Origin: Phascolarctobacterium sp.
GTDB lineage: Bacteria; Bacillota; Negativicutes; Acidaminococcales; Acidaminococcaceae
Length of the DNA stretch: 35,890 nucleotides
Assembly (NCBI RefSeq): GCF_030531065.1
Contig: NZ_JAUNOQ010000019.1
Span: 1 to 35,890, forward strand
Reading direction: 5' to 3'
The notes beneath the pieces were generated by a model. It ran no database searches, was not told the DNA's origin, and saw nothing but the letters and a program-made list of their open reading frames with translations. A program made the position numbers and the translations under genes. Each line of letters opens with the position of its first letter. Within the stretch, counting starts at the first letter, position 1. Positions 1 to 8,435 of the stretch are shown piece by piece.

Positions 1-54
1 ATTGAAATTTCTTTTCTTTCTTTCAAAAATGTCCTTGACAAAGGGTACAGTTTA

Positions 55-316
55 CCTTCCCTTTTTGGCATTTTACTTTCCTTTTTTCTTATTTCTTAAT
101 AATTACATCTAAAATATCCATCAGCATTCCTTCTCAACTCCTCTCTTGCTTCTTTCACTACTTATATCTTCTTTCTCCTTCCCTTTTTGGCATTTTACTT
201 TCCTTTTTTCTTATTTCTTAATAATTACATCTAAAATATCCATCAGCATTCCTTCTCAACTCCTCTCTTGCTTCCTTTACTACTTATACCTTCTTTCTCC
301 TTCCCTTTTTGGCATT
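55..316. repeat. 122-bp tandem repeat, about 2.1 copies
   Basis: A pyrimidine-rich unit beginning CCTTCCCTTTTTGGCATTTT starts at 55, 177 and 299, giving an exact period of 122 bp twice and a truncated third copy. Copies 1 and 2 differ by only a few bases, so the duplication is recent. An open frame across it (146-475) is low-complexity Phe/Ser/Leu-rich and is not a credible gene. Nothing else is recognisable in positions 1-389. Confidence 0.9.
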
Positions 317-389
317 TTCACTTATCGTTTTTATAAAAATATCTTAAAATATAAAAAAGCAGAAGATATAACTAATAATTATATTTTAA

Positions 390-2042
390 CACTCCACCAA
401 AGCGTGTGGTGTGGTCGGCCCTCCAACATTGGTGTGGTAAAAAAACGCTCCAACATTAGTGTGGTTTCGCTTTAACATCTTGTGTGGTTTTCTTTAAACT
501 GAAATATTAATCTTATAAAAATAAGCCCCCTAGTTTAAAATAGAATTGCCAAAAAAATCTATTTTAAATCAAAGGAGGCTAGGACAAATATGTCCCTTTT
601 AGAGTTTATCACACATATCCTTAATGTCAAATCTTCGGATGTTGAGGATGCTACTACTTTAGATCAGACTGACGGCAGTCTGGTTATTAAGGTTAGGCTG
701 GTTTCTAAAATCTCGGAATGCTCTATCTGCCGAAAACCTACTAATAATCATGGTTACATTAAACGAAAGATAACCCATTCTACTTTTAATAACCGTGAAT
801 GCTACATTATCTATATGCAAAGAAGGTATCGCTGCCCATATTGTGAACATACCTTTTCAGAGACTAATCCTTTTGCCATTGGAAGTTCCCATATCTCAAC
901 AGATACTGTCGTAAATATTTTAAAAGATTTAAAGTATCCTGATGCAACCTATCTGGCCGTTGGTAAAAGGAACAATATATCTTCGACACAAGTCACTCGT
1001 ATATTCGATAAACATGTTAATATTCCCCGTAAAACCTTGCCAGAGGTACTGTCGATTGATGAGCATTATTTCCCTAATTCTGATTACGGTTCCAAATACT
1101 GCTGTTTATTAATGGATTTCACTACACGGGAAATGATTGATGTACTTCCAGACAGAAAAAAGGACCATATTGTAAGATATTTTAGCGAAATAAAAAGATT
1201 AACTACAAAAGGAACTACATGTATATCTGAGTTAAATAATGTGAAATATATTTCCATGGATATGTACGAGCCATACAGAGATATTGCCCACATATTCTTC
1301 CCAAGAGCCAAGGTGTGCGCTGATAGTTTCCATGTAATAAAGCATCTTACTGATGATTTTAGGAAAATAGTGTTGCGATGCGCTCGCAGTACAAAAGATG
1401 ATACAATGATTTATCTGTTAAAGGTTTTCAGGCATGTTTTTGACCACAACAAAGATTTAGATAATTAGCCTAAATATAACAAGAGATTTGGACGTTATCT
1501 AAACTACAGAGATATTAGGGATTTGATGTTTGATAGATTTCCTGAATTAAAGATTGCCTACGAGCTTAAGGAATACTATATAAACATGAACTCAACAACA
1601 CTGCTGAGCGATGCTCCTGAGGCTTTAGATAGGGCCATAGTGCTTTTGAGAGTTGCGGCATTGATGAGTACGAAAAATTCTACAGACTGCTCAATAACTG
1701 GCGCGAGGAGATAGTAAATTCATTTACGACTATAAATGGCCAAAGGATTAACAACAGCGTAATAGAGTCTAAAAACAGAATGATAGAAAAGCTGATTTAC
1801 AACGCTAATGGATTCACCAATTTCAAGCGTACTAGGAATAGAATTCTGTACTGTTTGAACCCAAATGATACATTTACCTTATAAATAAAGAATGGTTTAG
1901 AGAAAACTGAAAAGCCTCAGCTTTCTCTAAACCACAGTAAAGGTTAAAGCGAAACCACACTAATGGTGGAGCAAAACCACACAAAGGTTAAAGGTATGAC
2001 CACACCGATGTTGTAGCCTCGACCACAATCTTTGGTGGAATG
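390..2042 (+). mobile_element. Degenerate ISL3-type insertion sequence
   Basis: The element is bounded by imperfect inverted ends: CACTCCACCAAAG at 390-402 and, inverted, CATTCCACCAAAG ending at 2042 (12 of 13 match). Inside each end are several further copies of a short motif (TCCAACATTRGTGTGGT and TGTGGTTTCGCTTTAA types) at about 420-495 and 1930-2030, in opposite orientation, so the complex subterminal repeats run about 110 bp. Between them lies one broken ISL3-family transposase gene. No 8-bp target duplication is visible: the flanks TATTTTAA and CCTATATT differ, which fits an old copy. Confidence 0.75.
590..1884 (+). pseudogene. ISL3-family transposase, interrupted
   Basis: The reading frame starts at 590 behind AAAGGAGG and encodes an N-terminal zinc-finger-like region (CSIC near residue 44 and CPYC near residue 84), a helix-turn-helix segment, and the DDE catalytic core beginning LSIDEHYF. 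A TAG at 1466-1468 interrupts it. The same frame then continues with homologous sequence to about 1665, where a one-base frameshift moves the C-terminus (DEYEKFYRLLNNW, then INNSVIESKNRMIEKL with the likely catalytic Glu) into another frame ending at TAA 1882-1884. Two independent lesions make an active product unlikely. Family assignment rests on the overall ISL3 pattern. Confidence 0.85.
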
Positions 2043-2208
2043 CCTATATTTTCTGCCTTCTCATATTGGTTTAGTCGCCGCTATAACCATTTTTGAGATC
2101 TGATTTATTCTGTTATTCCTTTAGTTGTCACTGTACTATTATTTGTGATTTCTCTATAACATATTTTGTGACTAACCTCTTTTATCTTTATTTATTGAAC
2201 AAATAAAT

Positions 2209-2545
2209 GCTCCCTGTTTTAGGATATTACTATAACAATAATAACTTCTATAACAGGGAGCTTCAACAAAAGATCTTATGAAAATTTTATCACATCAATC
2301 CTCAATCTAAAATTACCCGATTTACTATCCGTGATGCCATTTCCTATAAAAACCGAACTATTATTTTAAAAATTAAACCTATTTGAAAAAATAAATGGTA
2401 GACGAATTAATAATAGTTACATGGAATCCAAAACAAAATCATAACTAAGCTTATTTTTAACGCAATGGTTTTAAACTCTTTTACTCAAAACCACAACATT
2501 TTCAATAGGTCCAACTATAACCATCAGTCATGTTTTATATCTCAT
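2209..2545 (+). pseudogene. Second ISL3-type transposase remnant with internal deletion
   Basis: Positions 2209-2218 and 2252-2261 form an inverted repeat (GCTCCCTGTT / AACAGGGAGC), matching the hairpin-like leader just before the other transposase. After it an N-terminal-like fragment (FITSILNLKLPDLLS) is followed directly by a C-terminal-like fragment (INGRRINNSYMESK) that matches INGQRINNSVIESK of the 590-1884 pseudogene. Most of the catalytic domain is missing and several stops are present. The rest of 2043-2586 holds no gene that I can see. Confidence 0.7.
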
Positions 2546-2586
2546 TGAAATTTATTCTTCTATTAAGCAAAGAATAAGTACATTAA

Positions 2587-4362
2587 TTAAATTTTTTTAG
2601 AAATCTCAAGCTGCTTCTCACATTTCGTAAGCAGCTTAAGCTCTTCTAAAATTTGCTCTTTAAGTGAAAGATTTTCTTCCCTTCCTGATTCTATATGATT
2701 GGCATGGTTAAGATGGTTTCTAACTTCGGTAATTTTTACATAATTATTAACCAAAGGAGCCAATAATTCAGTTGGAACGAAAAAAGTAATCGATCTTTTC
2801 TGTTCAAGCTCCATTAGATATTCAAACCTAAATTTTTTGTTCGCAGCAGTAGTATTATTATTTTTTCCTGAAACCTCAATACCAAAAAATTGGCACACCT
2901 TTTCCTTGCTTATACTGCCTAATAGTCTAAAGAAGAATTTATCGAAACACCCTTCGACGTTAGTATATCTTTTAGAAAGGAATCTCTCTATATTATTATT
3001 AGAAGGACATCCTTCTCTGATAAAGTATTTTATCCCATTATTTTCAGTTAATCTATTATAATACTTATACCAACCGGCAGCGCTATCTTCACTCCTAGAT
3101 TTAAAAGCGCTTATTTCTTCCAATAAATTATCAAGTTTTTCATTTATATGGCCATATATTTCTTTAATTTCCAAAATACTTTCATTAGAAACAGACAAGT
3201 CTTTAATCATAGTATAATTAAGTTTTATTAAACCTGCATCTTTAAGACTTTTAGCCATACTTGTTCCTAAAACCGAACGCTCTGATACATTAGCCCTTTC
3301 CTCTTGATAATTTTTTAAGAACTCAATACGCCAATCAGACCATATATTTTTACTTGAACAAACTTTTTCGATATCATGATTATTTATAATAATAAATCCT
3401 TTATCCATAATATATCCAGGTAACCATTCTGTACAAAAAGTTATAGCCTGTTGCAAAAGACCTTTTTCTACACACCATTTTATCAACACCGGAATACTGT
3501 CAAGTTTGTCGTGATAATGCAAAATACCAGCATAATCCTTTTCTATCATCGGCAACATTTTAACAAATAAATGCTCCTGTTCTGATATTTTTCCTTCCAC
3601 AGGATTCAATAAATGCCTTTTATATCCTTGTATAGCTCTGTCCAATTCATTTATAGTTTCCAACAAATAATCTCTATTTGTGCTAACCTTAATTTGTTCA
3701 GAAAAGCTTTCCATTTGCTTCAACAGATGCTCTAAATCAGCAGATTTTCCCTCTACTAATTTAAAATACTTTTGCAACTGAAATACATTACCATTTTCAG
3801 CAAACTCGCTAGCACCGCCAATCAAAGTATAAAGCTCTACTAACTCTCGCACATTTTCAATAATATGTTCAGAATAATTTGTATAAGTTATACATCCCAG
3901 CTCATAGCCTGCATATTGTAATAGTTTTAAAAGTACCAACATCAACACATTTGCATGACGAAACCCTCCTGTAAAGTCTAAATGTATCGTAACCTTATTT
4001 TGCTCTACCGGATATTTTTTCTGTAAAGCATCAAACATCTCTCCGATGCTTTTAAATGAACCGGTAAAAACAGATTTTTCGTCAAAGGGAATAGCGTTAA
4101 TTGGATAATCCTTATAAACAAAAATCCTACAAAAATTATCGAAATCTTTTGAAGCCACAGCCGAAGTAACAAAAGCATAAACGCTATCTATGCGCTCACT
4201 TTTCTTATCTAAATACCAATCAATATATTTCAAAGCAGTTTCATTAGTGTGGACACAACTTGTTCTAAAATTGCCGCTTTGATCATAATAAATCTCCGGT
4301 TTAGCGTCTTTGCGCAAGGGGCTCATAAAAAAGATTACTATGTTCTTATTGGCTGATTCCAT
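2587..4362 (-). CDS. CARF-HEPN-like protein of the TM1812/DxTHG group
   Basis: This 591-residue protein has an N-terminal Rossmann-like region (residues 1-190) starting with a hydrophobic strand (NIVIFFMSPL). It contains DFTGGFR at 129-135, the position and form of the DxTHG motif of CRISPR-associated CARF proteins such as Csx1/TM1812. A long helical region follows, and the C-terminus carries RNHLNH at 548-553, fitting the R-X4-H active-site motif of HEPN ribonucleases. In known relatives the CARF domain binds cyclic oligoadenylate and switches on the HEPN RNase. That activity is inference here, because no cyclase, cas10 or CRISPR array is in the window. It is the last gene of a three-gene operon; its ATG lies 17 bp inside the preceding gene. 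The domain-family call is fairly strong, the ligand unknown. Confidence 0.75.
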   Translation of the reverse strand: MESANKNIVIFFMSPLRKDAKPEIYYDQSGNFRTSCVHTNETALKYIDWYLDKKSERIDSVYAFVTSAVASKDFDNFCRIFVYKDYPINAIPFDEKSVFTGSFKSIGEMFDALQKKYPVEQNKVTIHLDFTGGFRHANVLMLVLLKLLQYAGYELGCITYTNYSEHIIENVRELVELYTLIGGASEFAENGNVFQLQKYFKLVEGKSADLEHLLKQMESFSEQIKVSTNRDYLLETINELDRAIQGYKRHLLNPVEGKISEQEHLFVKMLPMIEKDYAGILHYHDKLDSIPVLIKWCVEKGLLQQAITFCTEWLPGYIMDKGFIIINNHDIEKVCSSKNIWSDWRIEFLKNYQEERANVSERSVLGTSMAKSLKDAGLIKLNYTMIKDLSVSNESILEIKEIYGHINEKLDNLLEEISAFKSRSEDSAAGWYKYYNRLTENNGIKYFIREGCPSNNNIERFLSKRYTNVEGCFDKFFFRLLGSISKEKVCQFFGIEVSGKNNNTTAANKKFRFEYLMELEQKRSITFFVPTELLAPLVNNYVKITEVRNHLNHANHIESGREENLSLKEQILEELKLLTKCEKQLEISKKI

Positions 4363-5287
4363 GTCTTTTCGTCACCCTTTCCAGCGCCTGAATATGAAAA
4401 GCTTCCAGCTTCTTGATATTTTTACGAATCGTATCCGTTTGATAGTTTAAATAGCCTGCAAAAACTTCTACTTCTAAAATATCCAATAATTTTTGTACCA
4501 ATCGGCGCTGCTCATAATAATCTATGTAAGCCTTTTCCGCCAATTTCTGCAAAATCAGAGGAATCATCCGCAAATAAAGAGTATACATATTCCCCGTCCA
4601 CCAACATCTGTCCAAGGGATAAAGGGTGCGCGTCTGCTTAGTCAAGCCGTATGACATTCTAATTATATCGGCTAAAAGCTTCTGCGAATCTTCTTTATCT
4701 TCCTCTTTGCTAAAATCGTCATAAACGTCGCGCAGAACAGTTTCTCCTTCTTCATTTTCCAATATAGCGTCAACAGAAGCCAACCCATACCAGGCAAAAA
4801 TGTCTTCCACTTTTTGGCGCAATTCTTCGTACACAACATCGTCCTCCACTTGCTCGCGCAAAGAAGCGATAATCTTTTCCTTATTTGGATACAATATGTA
4901 GCTTCTATTAAGAAACAGCCCGTTCTCCATAAATAAATCTCTGCATTGATCGCTTCTATATCTGGAAAGTTCAAAATTATCCTCTTGAAATTTCTCCGCC
5001 TTAGAACCCATATTCTTTATACAGTAGCAAGCCCAAAATAATTTTTCAAATAATATTGGTTCTCCAGCATCCTCGCATGTCGCGCCATACTTAGCCAAGG
5101 AACTATTGAACGCTTCTGTAAAATGGATGGTATCAAAGTTTCGATTATACATTTTATTATACAAAAGATACGCAAGTTCCGATTTCTTAGCTTCTCTTTG
5201 ATTAACGGTAAGGCTGCTAAAACATAGCTCCCGCGCCAGCTGCTCTATTCTATCTGCTTTTGCCATAATTACACCCGCTTTACTCAT
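4346..5287 (-). CDS. Unrecognised helical protein between two CARF-like genes
   Basis: A 313-residue, charged, predominantly alpha-helical protein that I do not recognise. No signal peptide, membrane segment, nucleotide-binding loop or GGDD cyclase motif is visible. Features are an aromatic stretch (DRCWWTGNMYTLYLRM) near residues 227-242 and a basic, helical C-terminus (IRKNIKKLEAFHIQALERVTKR). Its start overlaps the stop of the upstream CARF-like gene as ATGA (5284-5287), so translation is probably coupled, and its 3' end overlaps the CARF-HEPN gene by 17 bp. The fixed sandwich position suggests a structural or regulatory partner of the two CARF proteins; this is inference. An in-frame ATG seven codons downstream (MAKADRIEQ) is an alternative start. 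Confidence 0.7.
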   Translation of the reverse strand: MSKAGVIMAKADRIEQLARELCFSSLTVNQREAKKSELAYLLYNKMYNRNFDTIHFTEAFNSSLAKYGATCEDAGEPILFEKLFWACYCIKNMGSKAEKFQEDNFELSRYRSDQCRDLFMENGLFLNRSYILYPNKEKIIASLREQVEDDVVYEELRQKVEDIFAWYGLASVDAILENEEGETVLRDVYDDFSKEEDKEDSQKLLADIIRMSYGLTKQTRTLYPLDRCWWTGNMYTLYLRMIPLILQKLAEKAYIDYYEQRRLVQKLLDILEVEVFAGYLNYQTDTIRKNIKKLEAFHIQALERVTKRHGISQ

Positions 5288-5910
5288 TCGCTGATAATTA
5301 TATCGAACAGCTTGTCCAAATCCTGCTTTTGTCCGCTTTTAGCGTTACCGGCTATAGCATTGAGATAAAATAAAGACGTAACGTCGCATAGCTTGGAAGT
5401 ATTTTTATCCAACGCCGCGTCCGTACCGGTATATTTTTGCGAGTAAAGCACGCAGCGCATTTCTGCTCCCACAGCAGCCTTTACCGCATAAGCCAAGGCG
5501 ATAAACATACTCAAAGTATAAACTTTCATGCCAAAGGTAACGTCCGTATAAATGAGATCGTTATCACGAACGAGTAAAGTAATTTCTTTAAAAAATTTGG
5601 TAAAAGTTTCAGCTTCAAATTCTTTATTAATGGCAATTTCTTCAAAATGAACTTTCGCCTGACGTTGGCTGAGTAAAGTATTTACTTCCTCATGAAATTT
5701 AGCGTAATTATCGCTTGCTTGCTGTACAGAACCGCTGCCATGCTCGACGGCAGTAATAATTTCTACTTCGTCCCCTTCTTGAACCTCATTATTAATTATA
5801 TAAGACAAAGGAAAATCAAAATGCTGCGTACTTAATTCAAAATCCTCGCTGACATAATCGGTTGGATTCAATTTTCCCAATAACATAACAGAAACAAATA
5901 CCTTACGCAT
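5284..5910 (-). CDS. Small stand-alone CARF-like protein (DxTHG type)
   Basis: This 208-residue protein looks like one CARF-type Rossmann domain without an effector domain. It has an N-terminal strand (RKVFVSVMLLG), a second strand and loop (DEVEIITAVEHGSG), the motif DVTFG at residues 123-127 in the slot of the DxTHG motif, and then a hydrophobic helix (LSMFIALAYAV) and strand (EMRCVLYS). DVTSLFYLNAI near the end resembles the D(L/V)T-x-(F/L) segment after the CARF core. Stand-alone CARF proteins can be ring nucleases or sensors; nothing here decides which. It is first in the operon, with a clear ribosome site (AGAGGTG about 8 nt before ATG). The call is from motif pattern only. Confidence 0.6.
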   Translation of the reverse strand: MRKVFVSVMLLGKLNPTDYVSEDFELSTQHFDFPLSYIINNEVQEGDEVEIITAVEHGSGSVQQASDNYAKFHEEVNTLLSQRQAKVHFEEIAINKEFEAETFTKFFKEITLLVRDNDLIYTDVTFGMKVYTLSMFIALAYAVKAAVGAEMRCVLYSQKYTGTDAALDKNTSKLCDVTSLFYLNAIAGNAKSGQKQDLDKLFDIIISE

Positions 5911-6248
5911 AAACTACACCTCTTTATATTTTATTTAATTAGTGATTTGATAAAGGCAAACGCAACAAATAACTTATTTTAAATTCTACAAAACAATAAA
6001 AAACTCCTGCTAACAATAGCATCCCTGAAAAATTTCTCTGAAACAGAAGAGATTTTTAAATTATGTCAGCCTACTCCTCCTCTGCATCGTAATTTTAAAA
6101 GCTTTCTACTATATATATCTGCACAAAAGTAGCTTAAACGGCATACTTTTCAAAAGTATTGCCTTTCAAATTATTTTATCATGTATGCAGCTCCGGCTAG
6201 TATAACTTTTCTTTTTCAAAAGCTAATATCAATTTTTATGGCAAATTG
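5911..6248. other. AT-rich spacer upstream of the CARF-like operon
   Basis: No gene is visible. The region must hold the operon promoter; on the minus strand AT-rich candidates (TAAAAT, TATAAA) lie just before the AGAGGTG ribosome site, but I cannot choose a -35. A perfect 8-bp inverted repeat, ATACTTTT-C-AAAAGTAT, lies at 6143-6159, about 235 bp before the first start codon, and could be an operator or a small hairpin. Confidence 0.5.
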
Positions 6249-6446
6249 TCAAGCTAAGTGCAACGATGTTTTAAAATAGACCTCATATGGTGTTTTAAAG
6301 CCGAGGCATTTCCTTGGCCGCAGATTTAGCTTATCTATCTGCTCTTGAATATATTCTTCCGGTATGTTAGAGATATCTTTTCCTTTAGGAAAATATTCTC
6401 TTAGTAAGCCGTTAGTGTTTTCGTTATTGCCACGTTCTCACGGATG
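6249..6446 (-). pseudogene. IS30-family transposase C-terminal remnant
   Basis: The minus strand from 6446 to the TGA at 6249-6251 reads HP*ERGNNENTNGLLREYFPKG and later KLNLRPRKCLGFKTPYEV, the conserved C-terminus of IS30 transposases (normally HPWERGxNENTNGLLREYFPKG). The Trp codon has become TGA. The first two-thirds of the gene are absent: the homology stops at 6446, exactly where sequence matching the 3' end of the neighbouring Rpn gene begins. Confidence 0.85.
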
Positions 6447-6804
6447 AAGTCGTAGAATAAATTTTATCACGAAACTAAATCGACGTTTCTAAAACCGCAA
6501 ACGCCCGGCGTACTACCGCAGTACGCGCGGGCGTTATTTTATAGGCGAACATTCTTTTAGTCGCGTTTCGCGCTAGGAAGCGCGTAAATAAATTTTTTAT
6601 GCGCCTTTCCTAGCGCGTTTGGCGAGGGGAAGTAAAAATCTTGATTTTTAGATTAGGAAGAATATGCTCTTGCCTGTAAGCGAAATTGCTGCTATACTAA
6701 AATCAGTAAATCTTTGACAACTAAAAAAAGCATTAAACGGCGCTTCTCTTGCAATGCGCCGCGATGAAGTTTGGGAATTTTTTTGAGAAATCCTAAGCGA
6801 AATT
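6447..6804. repeat. Leftover flank of a lost Rpn-type gene copy
   Basis: GAAGTCGTAGAATAA at 6447-6461 is identical to the last codons of the Rpn-type gene (7789-7803). The following 130 bp are about 90 percent identical to 7804-7926, including a terminator hairpin. The match then breaks for about 170 bp and resumes at about 6762-6804 with CCGCGATGAAGTTTGGGAAT, as at 7928-7967. The extra 170 bp contain another inverted repeat (CGCTAGGAAGCGC near 6572 against GCGCCTTTCCTAGCG near 6601). From 6805 to 6954 I see nothing but the ribosome site of the next gene. Confidence 0.8.
6500..6543 (+). terminator. Rho-independent terminator, copy 1
   Basis: The 15-bp stem AACGCCCGGCGTACT pairs with AGTACGC(G)CGGGCGTT around the loop ACCGC, with one bulged G, followed by TTATTTTATA. 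It is the same hairpin as the one behind the intact Rpn-type gene. Confidence 0.75.
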
Positions 6805-6954
6805 TAGCAGTACCAATCCGATTGCGAATTTAAACGCAGTCGGCGGTACTGCTTTTTTATTTTTAAGGCGGTGATTATCTTGCTTTAATACAGCTCGTTA
6901 AATAATTTAACTGCGCTGCCCAGCCGCAAATATGTTATAATTAAGGAGAAGAAC

Positions 6955-7803
6955 ATGACGAAATTTGAAGACCTGACTATCCAAAATAATTTTTTATTCC
7001 AGCAGGTGATGAAAAACCCGCGCATCTGCAAGCGGCTTATCGAAGAACTGCTCAATATTAAAATTGCCGAGCTTTCCTATCCTTACGCTGAAAAAACAAT
7101 CCAAACCGGCATCGATAGCCGCGGCGTTCGTCTCGACATCATCGTCGCCGACGAGAACCGCACGCATTATAATTTGGAAATGCAGGTGAAAAATACCAAA
7201 AGCGCGGATACGGGCGAACCGCTTTTGCCAAAACGCACACGCTATTATCAAGCGTCGCTAGACATGGATTTGTTGGGCAAAGGGCAGGATTTCGACAAGC
7301 TTAACGACACTTATATTATCTTTATCTGCGCTTTTGATTTATTCGGTGAAGGACGCTATATTTATACTTTCAAAAACAAATGCCTGGAAAATCCGGAATT
7401 GGCAATGGGCAACGGCGCTACGGTCGTCTTCGTCAACTCTTTAGGAAAGAAGGGCGCTATTTCGCCCATGGCCAAAAGCTTTTTAGCATATGTCAACGAT
7501 AAAACCGTGAGCGACGATTTTACGGAAGAAGTGGACGCTGCCGTGGCTGCGCTCAAGCGCGACAGCGAAGTGAGGAGGCAATTTATGTTGTTAGAAATGG
7601 CATTGCACGACGAACGCATGGAAGGACGCAAAGAAGGTCGTCAGGAAGGGCGAGAAGAGGGAATAGCGGAAAACGCACGCTATGTTGCGCTCAAGATGCT
7701 CAAAGATAAAGTGGCTCTTGCTTTTATTGTAAAATATTCTAATTTAAGTAAGGAAGAAGTCTGCGCCTTGGCGCAGGACAACGGTTTGGAAGTCGTAGAA
7801 TAA
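6955..7803 (+). CDS. Rpn-family PD-(D/E)XK nuclease / putative transposase
   Basis: A 282-residue protein of the recombination-promoting nuclease (Rpn; transposase_31-like) group. It opens with the family signature FEDLTIQNNFLFQQVM, and the nuclease core shows RLDIIVAD (Asp61) and NLEMQV (Glu75-x-Gln77), the D...ExQ form of PD-(D/E)XK active sites. The C-terminus has the typical charged run GRKEGRQEGREEG (about 224-236), often length-variable between copies. Family members nick or cut DNA and promote RecA-independent recombination in E. coli. The ribosome site AAGGAG sits 6 nt before ATG. It is a single gene on the strand opposite to its neighbours, ending in a strong hairpin terminator. A decayed duplicate flank lies upstream. 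Confidence 0.85.
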   Translation: MTKFEDLTIQNNFLFQQVMKNPRICKRLIEELLNIKIAELSYPYAEKTIQTGIDSRGVRLDIIVADENRTHYNLEMQVKNTKSADTGEPLLPKRTRYYQASLDMDLLGKGQDFDKLNDTYIIFICAFDLFGEGRYIYTFKNKCLENPELAMGNGATVVFVNSLGKKGAISPMAKSFLAYVNDKTVSDDFTEEVDAAVAALKRDSEVRRQFMLLEMALHDERMEGRKEGRQEGREEGIAENARYVALKMLKDKVALAFIVKYSNLSKEEVCALAQDNGLEVVE

Positions 7804-7842
7804 AAATTAGCGCGAAACCAAATCGACGTTTCTCAAACGACA

Positions 7843-7886
7843 AACGCCCGGCGTACTACCGCAGTACGCGCGGGCGTTATTTTATA
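7843..7886 (+). terminator. Rho-independent terminator of the Rpn-type gene
   Basis: GC-rich 15-bp stem with ACCGC loop and one bulge, then TTATTTTATA, 40 bp after the stop codon. The minus-strand reading of the hairpin is followed by TTTGTCGTTTG, so it may also stop transcription arriving from the Hsp70-like operon. Confidence 0.8.
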
Positions 7887-7961
7887 GCGAACATTCTTTT
7901 GAGTCGCGTTTCGCGCTAGGAAGCGCGCCGCGATGAAGTTTGGGAATTTCTTTGAGAAATC

Positions 7962-8363
7962 CTAATCGAGATCATCAAAATCAGGTTCCCAGAAATATTT
8001 GTTCTCTTCATAAAGTCTTCTAGCCTTATCCATATCCCCTTTAAAAAATACGAAAAACTGCTCCTTTAACGTTAATTTTTCACCGTTAAAGCTTTTTTCT
8101 TTAAGAGCCTCTATTTTTCTATTTATTTTTATCTGTTCCCTGCAAAAGGCTATTTCTTCCGGAGTAGCGTCAGAAGGTATGTCGGATTCATCCATACATT
8201 GTTTCATTTTAATCATTCTTTTAAAGGCCAGATATTCTTTGCTAGGCCCAGCCTTACGACGATAAGTTCCGCCATATGAATAATCGTCGTCATATTCGTT
8301 CTCCGAATAATCTTCTCCTCTAGATTCATATTCAAAATCGCTGTTAAAACTTTCAAAGCTCAT
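7962..8363 (-). CDS. Small acidic protein downstream of the Hsp70-like gene
   Basis: A 133-residue protein that I do not recognise. The N-terminal third is acidic and tyrosine-rich (SENEYDDDYSYGGTY) and probably disordered; the rest is charged and helical (KEYLAFKRMIKMKQ, EIAFCREQIKINRKIEAL). There is no J-domain HPD motif, so it is not an obvious DnaJ partner. The start at 8363 is chosen because GGAGGT lies 8 nt before that ATG; an upstream ATG at 8387 has no such site. It is the last gene of the operon, 72 bp after the Hsp70-like stop. Its final bases lie in the sequence that is also repeated near 6800. Confidence 0.7.
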   Translation of the reverse strand: MSFESFNSDFEYESRGEDYSENEYDDDYSYGGTYRRKAGPSKEYLAFKRMIKMKQCMDESDIPSDATPEEIAFCREQIKINRKIEALKEKSFNGEKLTLKEQFFVFFKGDMDKARRLYEENKYFWEPDFDDLD

Positions 8364-8435
8364 ACAAACTACCTCCATTGTTATCATAAATTTAAAATGT
8401 CTGCAAGTACGGTACCCTCGAAACGTAGAACTTTT

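Noticed and set aside
55-316. CRISPR array at the left edge
   Set aside because: The 122-bp unit is contiguous, with no repeat/spacer alternation.
146-475. 109-residue membrane-like open frame
   Set aside because: It is produced by the pyrimidine-rich 122-bp tandem repeat and runs into the insertion-sequence end.
4346-5287. Cyclic-oligonucleotide cyclase in the CARF operon
   Set aside because: No GGDD or other nucleotidyltransferase signature is visible in the 313-residue protein.
6936-6941. TATAAT as the -10 of the Rpn-type gene
   Set aside because: Transcription would start at about the ribosome site, removing it, and no -35 is found at a suitable distance.
7962-8363. DnaJ-like partner for the Hsp70-like protein
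   Set aside because: No HPD motif and no J-domain helix pattern.
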